DNA from: CAZOIA01 sp964579675
Lineage (GTDB): Bacteria > Planctomycetota > Phycisphaerae > UBA1845 > PWPN01
Length of the DNA: 27,756 nucleotides
Assembly (NCBI GenBank): GCA_964579675.1
Contig: CAZOIA010000056.1
Coordinates: forward strand, 1 to 27,756
Direction of reading: 5' to 3'
A program made the translations under genes and the position numbers. The notes under the pieces are model-generated. The model was not told where the DNA came from and did no database searches. It saw nothing but the letters and a program-made list of their open reading frames with translations. Below are positions 22,480-27,756 of the stretch, in pieces (the first letter of the stretch is position 1; each line of letters opens with the position of its first letter).

Positions 22480-23686
22480 TGCGAGCCAGCCTTCTCTTGA
22501 TATTGGCCTGCACCACGTAATGGTCGATGAGCGACGCGAATACGTTCATGAACAGGATCGCCAGCATCATCCCCTCCGGATAGGCCGGGTTCACTACCCG
22601 AATCAGGATCGCCAGTACGCCGATGCAGAATCCGTAGATGAGCTTCCCGATCTCCGTGTGGGCCGACGATACGGGGTCGGTCGCCATGAAAACCGCCCCG
22701 AAAGCCCAGCCGCCCAGTACGAAATGCCACCAGAAGGGGACGTCGAAATAGGGATTGTCCACCCTGCCCGCGACCGCGTTGAGCAGCAGCGTGGCGAGCA
22801 TCGAGCCGGTCAGCAGCCCGAGCATGACCCGCCAGGAAGCGACCCGGGTCGCGAGCAGAAGGGCAGCCCCAAGCAAGCACGCCAGCGTGGACGTCTCCCC
22901 CATCGAACCCGGGATGAATCCGAGAAACGCATCCGTCCAACTGTAATCACCGGCGGCAATCGCCGCTTTGCCGCCGACCATCGCCTGGGCCAGCACCGTC
23001 GGGCCGCTGTAGCCGTCCACCGCCACCCACACCTCGTCGCCGGAAATCTGGCCCGGATAGGCGAAAAACAGGAAGGCCCGGGTCAGCAACGCCGGATTGA
23101 AGATATTCATTCCCGTCCCGCCGAAAACCTCTTTACCGATGACCACGCCGAATGCAATTCCGACCGCCACCTGCCAGAGTGGTATGGTCGGCGGCAGGAC
23201 CAGCGGGACCAGGAACATGGTAACGAAGAAGCCCTCGTTGACCTCGTGCCTGCGAACAATGGCGAAAAGGACTTCACAATTGCCGCCTACGAATGCCGTG
23301 ACGAGAAAGACGGGCAAGAAGTAAAGCGCGCCGTGGACCACGCAGGACAGAAAGCTCTCCGGTGAAAAGCCCAGGCCCAGGGCGCCGACAACCGATGCGC
23401 GCCAGCCCGCCGCTTCCAGGGCGGCTGAGTTCGCCAGCGCTGCATTGGCCTGGTAGCCGGTATTGTAGATCGCCATGAGAATGCATGGCATCAATGCAAT
23501 AACCACAATCCCCATCATCCGCTTGAGATCCAGTGCGTCGCGGACGTGCGATGCCCCCTTGGTTACCTTGGATGGAGAGAAGAAGCAGGTGTCGGCGGCT
23601 TCGAAAAGCGGCCCGATTCTTTCAAGCTTCCGACCCTTCTGAAAGTACTTCTCCTGCTTGTCGAGCAGGTTTCGCAGGAACTTCAT
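22463..23686 (-). CDS. nqrB: Na+-translocating NADH:quinone reductase subunit B
   Basis: The protein is 407 residues with about ten membrane helices. NqrB is the main sodium-conducting subunit and carries covalent FMN plus riboflavin. The FMN site is the Thr in GETSTLACL (263-271; Thr267 or Thr265 is the likely residue). Other markers are KGASHVRDALDLKRMM, HEVNEGFFVT, FGGTGMNIFNPALLTRAFLFFAYP and the AFGAVFMATDPVSSAHT stretch. The first A of its ATG is the last base of the nqrA stop (TAATG), and its end overlaps nqrC by 17 bases; the whole set is tightly coupled. Confidence 0.97.
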   Translation of the reverse strand: MKFLRNLLDKQEKYFQKGRKLERIGPLFEAADTCFFSPSKVTKGASHVRDALDLKRMMGIVVIALMPCILMAIYNTGYQANAALANSAALEAAGWRASVVGALGLGFSPESFLSCVVHGALYFLPVFLVTAFVGGNCEVLFAIVRRHEVNEGFFVTMFLVPLVLPPTIPLWQVAVGIAFGVVIGKEVFGGTGMNIFNPALLTRAFLFFAYPGQISGDEVWVAVDGYSGPTVLAQAMVGGKAAIAAGDYSWTDAFLGFIPGSMGETSTLACLLGAALLLATRVASWRVMLGLLTGSMLATLLLNAVAGRVDNPYFDVPFWWHFVLGGWAFGAVFMATDPVSSAHTEIGKLIYGFCIGVLAILIRVVNPAYPEGMMLAILFMNVFASLIDHYVVQANIKRRLARNAATV

Positions 23687-25068
23687 TACCCTTCTCGCTC
23701 GATGATGTTCAAGTTGTCCCGCAGGATCGGGCCGTATTCGGTTTTTCCCGGACAGACGAACGTGCAGAGCGCCAGGTCCTCCTCCTCAAGCTCCATGCAT
23801 CCCAGTTGCTCAGCTCGCTCAATATCCCTCGAAACCAGGCTCTTCAGCAGGAAGGTCGGCTGGATGTCCATGGGCATTACCCGCTCGTACATGCCGATGG
23901 GCACGATCGCGCGGTCGCCCCCGTTAGTCGTCGTCGTGAACTCGTATTTCCTCCGGGCGGTCAGCAGGCGGGACACGTAGGCGGGGATCGTCGAGAACTT
24001 GTCCACGCCCGCCCGCAGCCAGCACAGAAACTCACGCCGGCGTCCTTCCTGCAACACCGAGACCTGGAGATGATAACGTCCGAGATAGCCCAAGACCTCG
24101 CCACAGGCGGTCCGCCCCGACAGCACCGAGCCGGATATCACCCGGTTCTCGACATCCTCCAACTCGTCAGCGACCAGATCGTCGAGCGAAGCGCCGAGCC
24201 GCGTTCGCAGCAGGCGAGGATTCTTCACCGTTGGACCGGCGAGTGAGATGACCCGATCCACGTCGAGTCTGCCGGTCATGAACAGTCTGCCGATGGCGAC
24301 GACATCCTGATAATTCACGTACCAGACGACCTTCTCCCGGCAGACCGGGTCCAGGAAATGGATGTGCACACCGACCGTACCGGCCGGATGGAAGCCGGCA
24401 AATTCCTCCGTCCGGATGTCATCGTCCGGCGGGGCCTGCACGGAACTGCCGGGTCCCTTGCACAGGAAGGTCGTTCCTTCGGTCAGTTTTGACACGCACG
24501 TCAGGCCGGCTTCAAAGGGCCTCTCGTTTCCCGCGAGCACCACGTCGACCGAGGCGGCCAGCGGATTGGTGTCCATGGCGGTTACAAACACCGAGTGAGG
24601 CGTCGTTTCAGGGTCGGCCACCCGGCCAAACGGACGAGCACGCAACGCCGTCCACATTCCGGATTCAATCAACAGGGCCTTGATTTCATCTCTGCTTAAA
24701 CTTGCGCCGTCCTTGCCGGTGTAGGACTCGAATGGTTGTAGTTCTGAATCCTGGGGTTGACCGGCCCGTTCTGCCTCACTCAGTTCGATCACCACCGACT
24801 GCAGGGCCCGGCGCTGGCCGCGGTTGATGGCCACCAGGGTGCCGCCGGCAGGTGAAGTGAATCGAACACCGGGCGTTTTCTTGTCTTCGAGAAGGAGTTG
24901 GCCGCGCTTGACCGGATCACCGACCTCCGCGTGCATTCTCGGCTTCATGCCCACGTAATCATCCGCCACCAGGGCGGCTTTCTGCGGTCCCCGGCACAGT
25001 CCGATCGTCTGGCGGGGTTCCCCGGCAATGGGCAAATTCAGCCCCTTTGTGATCTCATGCACACCCAT
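23686..25068 (-). CDS. nqrA: Na+-translocating NADH:quinone reductase subunit A
   Basis: The protein is 460 residues. It starts GVHEITKGLNLPIAGEPRQ, the standard NqrA opening, then the barrel-sandwich segment (VGDPVKRGQLLLEDKKTPGVRFTSPAGG). It continues through HSVFVTAMDTNPLAA, GTVGVHIHFLDPV and the TFVCPGKTEYGPILR end, where other NqrA have a similar CPGK motif. It is a peripheral cytoplasmic subunit at the quinone site. I chose the ATG at 25068: GAAGGA stands 6 bases upstream and the family begins here. The frame continuing to 25401 reads through the repeat 25156-25382. It is the first gene of nqrABCDEF-apbE-nqrM; a promoter candidate lies at 25099-25128. Confidence 0.96.
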   Translation of the reverse strand: MGVHEITKGLNLPIAGEPRQTIGLCRGPQKAALVADDYVGMKPRMHAEVGDPVKRGQLLLEDKKTPGVRFTSPAGGTLVAINRGQRRALQSVVIELSEAERAGQPQDSELQPFESYTGKDGASLSRDEIKALLIESGMWTALRARPFGRVADPETTPHSVFVTAMDTNPLAASVDVVLAGNERPFEAGLTCVSKLTEGTTFLCKGPGSSVQAPPDDDIRTEEFAGFHPAGTVGVHIHFLDPVCREKVVWYVNYQDVVAIGRLFMTGRLDVDRVISLAGPTVKNPRLLRTRLGASLDDLVADELEDVENRVISGSVLSGRTACGEVLGYLGRYHLQVSVLQEGRRREFLCWLRAGVDKFSTIPAYVSRLLTARRKYEFTTTTNGGDRAIVPIGMYERVMPMDIQPTFLLKSLVSRDIERAEQLGCMELEEEDLALCTFVCPGKTEYGPILRDNLNIIEREG

Positions 25069-25098
25069 CGGCAGTCCTTCGTCCTTTCCCGGGCAAGC

Positions 25099-25128
25099 AG
25101 AATACACGATTGCAGCGGCTGACGGCAA
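25099..25128 (-). promoter_or_regulatory. nqrA: Sigma70-type promoter candidate for the nqr operon
   Basis: On the minus strand, TTGCCG (25128-25123) and TATTCT (25104-25099) are separated by 18 bases, each matching four of six consensus positions. Start would be near 25092, giving a leader of about 24 bases that includes the GAAGGA site. Confidence 0.45.
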
Positions 25129-25155
25129 GCGAAGTGTCGGCGCGGCGGTAGAGTG

Positions 25156-25382
25156 GGGTGCGTGACAGAATCGGCGGCGCTCCCAGAGAGCCGTGGCCTG
25201 GTCTCTCCCGGATGGCCTGACGCGGCCCGCGAGCAAGTGCCAATGCGAAAAAGTGAGAAAGCACCGGCTGCGACATGCCTTCTTCACTTTGGCACCTTCC
25301 CACTTTCCCGCCCTTTGGGCCGGGGCTTGGCCGAGGCAGCACAAGGCTTCCTCCGGCCCGCCGCCTGGACCGTCACGCACCC
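25156..25382. repeat. MITE-like unit related to 9168-9351
   Basis: The left end GGGTGCGTGACAGAATCGGC (25156-25175) and the right end GCCTGGACCGTCACGCACCC (25363-25382) are inverted copies; the first 11 bases are identical. Inside are further inverted segments built on AAGTGCCAA and TTGGCACCTT (about 25235-25300). No transposase is encoded. No direct duplication is visible at its ends, so its borders are less sure than at 9168-9351. Confidence 0.5.
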
Positions 25383-25409
25383 GGGAAACGCCCCCGCACA
25401 CGAACCGGG

Positions 25410-25439
25410 TTGCAAAACGCTCACTGCGCGTGATAAAAT
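25410..25439 (+). promoter_or_regulatory. Sigma70-type promoter candidate for the glycosidase gene
   Basis: TTGCAA (25410-25415) and TAAAAT (25434-25439, five of six) lie 18 bases apart. Start near 25446 would leave a leader of about 160 bases before the ATG at 25609. Confidence 0.45.
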
Positions 25440-25501
25440 ACCTGTGAATGAAGGCCTTCTGGGCCGGATTGCATGTCTATAAATGCAGCGCGGAGGTCCC
25501 C

Positions 25502-25528
25502 ATGTGTCTCCACGTTCGGAGGCAATGA
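25502..25528 (+). CDS. Possible 8-codon leader ORF before the glycosidase
   Basis: ATG at 25502 follows GGAGGT after 4 bases and reads MCLHVRRQ, then stop. The stop overlaps an in-frame ATG (25525) of the long glycosidase frame as ATGA. It may be a translated leader or chance. A longer version of the same small frame starts at 25448 without a ribosome-binding site. Confidence 0.2.
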   Translation: MCLHVRRQ

Positions 25529-25608
25529 GCCAGGGGGATCTGGCATCCGGAGAGAATCCATGCGCCAGGCGTCTCCGACATCCCGTTCGCTCCCTTGAAC
25601 CGGTGAAG

Positions 25609-27756
25609 ATGGAAGTGATGCGAAGCAACGAGAGCGTCTGTTGTCGGCGGCGATGGGGGCTCTGGCGGGCGGCCTTCGCGGCGATCGTGTTGCTTCCGGC
25701 CGGGGTGGCTCACGGGCAGAACCTGTTGCAGAACGGCAGTTTCGAGGACAGCCTGAACCACTGGACCACAAGCAACGTCCGCATCGACCCCGATGTATAC
25801 ACCGTCACCCTCTCCGTCGATGACGGCCACGGCGGCGTTGACGCGGACACGTTGACGGTCAGCGTCAGCGACGGCGGCAGCCTGCCGCCCGTCACGGGAC
25901 CGAATCTCCTTGTCAACGCGAGTTTTGAAGACGGTTTCAGCAGCGGATTGGCGTCGGGCTGGCAGTGGTGGACGGCGAGCGGCAGCGGCTACGTGAAGCA
26001 GTCTGCGCGGCTGGGGCGAATCGGCTCGGGGATCTATGCGGGGTGGAACGGCTTCAACCAGACGGTTCGGCTCAACCCCAAGACCGTATTGCTGTCAGAC
26101 CTTGCCCTGGGCCACGCGCAGGGTATGCGCGCCGCCTTGCCGGATGCGATCATCATTGGCCGCCTTTACATCGACCACCTGGTGGGGACGTACCTGTCCG
26201 ATCCGGAATACTACGGCTGGGTGCACGCGAACAACTGTTACGCCCAGCACATCGACAAAGGCGGAGCCTTCAGCGCATGGCAGGGCTTCAACGAGCCTTA
26301 TATGAACGACGTCGAGAACGTTCGCAAAGTTGGCCGGTTCGAGAAGGCCTTCACCGAACAGTGCCACGAGCTGGGGCTCAAATCGTGCGCGTTCAACATT
26401 GCCGTTGGCAACCCGGCCCCCAACGAGAACATCCTGATCCAGGAGGTAGTGGATTGCCTGGCGATCGCGGATTACGTCGGGTACCACGCATACGGCGGGA
26501 TCAACGATCAGCTCATGGTCGGACCGGAGATGCAGTGGTTCTCGCTCCGCTGGCGGATGATGAAGGATCTCTACGACCAGCACGGCTACCGGATGCCCCC
26601 GGTCATCTACACCGAATGCACGACGTTCTATGCGTGGAAGCAGGGTTACGCGGACCCGTGGTTTGAGCCTTGGGAGATCCGCGACGACCTGATCGCGTTT
26701 GAAGGCCTGACCAAGCAGGCCGACCCGTGGTCGGTCGGGATGTGCATCTTCCTGGTGGGGTCGCACTCGAGCCAGTGGACCGGCTGGGAGGTCGCAGACG
26801 AACCCGTCATCTACGAGGGCTGCGGGGATTACAACTGGAACCATCCCGCCGACGCGTGGGACGGCGTGTACTCGCAGCAATTCGGCGAGAACTCGGGCGG
26901 GTTCACGGGCGGCATCCGCCAGGTCGTCGCCGTCACGCCGGGCAAGCAGTACCGCCTGGACAACTGGATGAAGTACGAGACCTACGGCGTCAATACCGAC
27001 GTGGGATTTCGCGTCGGTTACGACCTGACCGGCCAGACCTCGAACCCCGGGGCCGGCTCGATCGTCTGGACCGCTGACCTGATCGACGCCGAGAACCGGG
27101 AAACCGACTGGTGGTACGACCATGGCCTGGTGTTCAGCGCCCCGGGCTCGCAGGTTTCGATCTGGCTGAAGGGCTCGCAGCCGCCGGGCAAGAGTCCGCA
27201 TCGGATAATGGTGGACGATCTGTCGCTCAGGGAGACGGTGCCCCCGGACGATCCCGTCATCGGCCGATCGCCCGCCACCCTGCCGCCCACGACGACCGAG
27301 GGCACCAATGCCCCCAGCCAGAGCTTCACCGTCTGGAACGCCGGCAGCGGCACGCTGGACTACTCGATCTCCGACAACGCAACCTGGCTCAGCACGGCTC
27401 CCACCGGCGGCAGCAGCACCGGCGAGGTCGATACGATCACGGTCAACTACTCGACCGCCGCCCTTGGCGAAGGCACTTACCCGGCCACTATCACGATCAG
27501 CGATCCCAACGCGACGAACAACCCCCGGACGATCGCGGTGACGCTCACCGTGACGCCACCTTCGCCGTACGTGCCGCCCGATTTCGACGAGGACAGCGAC
27601 GTGGATATGGAAGACTTCGGCCACTTCCAGGCGTGCCTGACAGGTGTGAGTAACCCCGTCACAGAACCGGGGTGCCTGGGTGCCAGCTTCGACGGCGATT
27701 CGGACGTGGACAAGAACGACTTCATCGTCTTTCGAAGGTGCATGACAGGACCGGGT
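25609..27756 (+). CDS. Large secreted GH-A-like glycosidase, multi-domain, cut by window end
   Basis: The frame is open for 716 codons to the window edge. The signal is Arg-rich then AAFAAIVLLPAGVAHG. Residues 38-60 start a binding-domain repeat (NLLQNGSFED) that breaks into a PKD-like tail (YTVTLSVDDGHGGVDADTL, about 64-83). The repeat opens again at 99 (NLLVNASFEDGF). A TIM-barrel-like region (about 155-390) has Glu229 in FNEPYM and Glu336 in VIYTECTTF, candidate acid/base and nucleophile. Residues about 415-545 are a jelly roll (RQVVAVTPGKQYRLDNWMKY, FRVGYDLTGQ), 550-645 a BACON/Ig-like domain, and 655-716 two dockerin-like calcium loops. The start is uncertain: ATG 25609, ATG 25618 (GGAAG nearby), GTG 25603 or ATG 25525 are all in frame. 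The family and substrate are unknown. Confidence 0.75.
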   Translation, partial: MEVMRSNESVCCRRRWGLWRAAFAAIVLLPAGVAHGQNLLQNGSFEDSLNHWTTSNVRIDPDVYTVTLSVDDGHGGVDADTLTVSVSDGGSLPPVTGPNLLVNASFEDGFSSGLASGWQWWTASGSGYVKQSARLGRIGSGIYAGWNGFNQTVRLNPKTVLLSDLALGHAQGMRAALPDAIIIGRLYIDHLVGTYLSDPEYYGWVHANNCYAQHIDKGGAFSAWQGFNEPYMNDVENVRKVGRFEKAFTEQCHELGLKSCAFNIAVGNPAPNENILIQEVVDCLAIADYVGYHAYGGINDQLMVGPEMQWFSLRWRMMKDLYDQHGYRMPPVIYTECTTFYAWKQGYADPWFEPWEIRDDLIAFEGLTKQADPWSVGMCIFLVGSHSSQWTGWEVADEPVIYEGCGDYNWNHPADAWDGVYSQQFGENSGGFTGGIRQVVAVTPGKQYRLDNWMKYETYGVNTDVGFRVGYDLTGQTSNPGAGSIVWTADLIDAENRETDWWYDHGLVFSAPGSQVSIWLKGSQPPGKSPHRIMVDDLSLRETVPPDDPVIGRSPATLPPTTTEGTNAPSQSFTVWNAGSGTLDYSISDNATWLSTAPTGGSSTGEVDTITVNYSTAALGEGTYPATITISDPNATNNPRTIAVTLTVTPPSPYVPPDFDEDSDVDMEDFGHFQACLTGVSNPVTEPGCLGASFDGDSDVDKNDFIVFRRCMTGPG

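Larger units (their letters stand above)
25069..25608. other. 540-bp divergent gap: nqr promoter, MITE-like repeat, glycosidase leader
   Basis: It holds, in order, the nqrA promoter candidate, a MITE-like unit (25156-25382), a promoter candidate for the rightward glycosidase gene and about 160 bases of leader with small overlapping frames. Confidence 0.5.

Noticed and set aside
25147..25391. Target-site duplication around the repeat at 25156-25382
   Set aside because: The flanking 9 bases on the two sides differ, unlike the perfect CGCTCGCAC pair at 9159 and 9352.
26095..27624. 509-codon minus-strand frame
   Set aside because: Antisense to the truncated glycosidase, whose domains and catalytic motifs are clear on the + strand.
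1..27756. CRISPR arrays, tRNA and rRNA genes, prophage or integron
   Set aside because: No regular direct repeats with spacers, no cloverleaf with a CCA-side T-arm, no rRNA motif and no phage, integrase or transposase gene was seen on either strand.

Overview
The window is high-GC bacterial chromosomal DNA that I place in Planctomycetota, probably near Phycisphaerae. The evidence is indirect. Two secreted proteins end in the paired calcium-loop, dockerin-like repeats common in planctomycetes. SpoVG carries an inserted zinc ribbon. There is an MJ0042-type mini zinc finger, a Tat-exported Gfo/Idh/MocA enzyme, DUF1080 and DUF2961 proteins, and many palindromic repeats in the gaps. No rRNA, tRNA or CRISPR array was seen. 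A run of ten Ns (1585-1594) lies inside ispE, so the sequence is a draft scaffold.

Layout. 1-213: ends of two dispersed repeats. 214-2088 (-): ispE then spoVG. 2666-4668 (+): a mini zinc-ribbon protein, a small OB-fold-like protein and a PhnD-like solute-binding lipoprotein. 4716-5103: wreck of a Tat-exported protein with a palindromic element between its parts. 5180-5800 (+): hexapeptide acyltransferase. 5894-8975 (-): Gfo/Idh/MocA oxidoreductase followed by a GH172/DUF2961 secreted protein. 9493-11349 (+): zinc-dependent polyol-type dehydrogenase and an SDR whose active-site Lys is Arg. 11622-12242 (-): DUF1080 lipoprotein. 12437-14256 (+): NSS-family sodium symporter with its overlapping MetS-like small subunit. 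14307-15785 (-): radical SAM protein with a B12-binding-like N-terminus. 16103-17638 (-): secreted clan GH-A glycosidase. 17882-25068 (-): nqrABCDEF-apbE-nqrM. 25609-end (+): large secreted glycosidase-like protein cut by the window edge.

How they fit. The Nqr operon is a self-contained sodium-pump cassette: six subunits, the flavin transferase ApbE that loads FMN on NqrB and NqrC, and the maturation factor NqrM. It makes a sodium gradient that the nearby NSS symporter could use. The 5-12 kb block and the two GH-A proteins look like scattered polysaccharide and rare-sugar catabolism (outer glycosidases, keto-sugar chemistry, sugar/polyol dehydrogenases); this is inferred from families only.

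The most unusual material lies between genes. One element (9168-9351) has GGGTGC-type inverted ends and a perfect 9-bp flanking direct repeat, as expected of a transposed MITE, with relatives at 1-53 and 25156-25382. A second family is built from two GC hairpins about 40 bp apart (full copies near 51-145 and 17678-17775, a partial copy at 15994-16050). I did not find a clear new defence or biosynthetic system; the better leads are these repeats, the SpoVG architecture, the SDR active-site change and the chimeric glycosidase.
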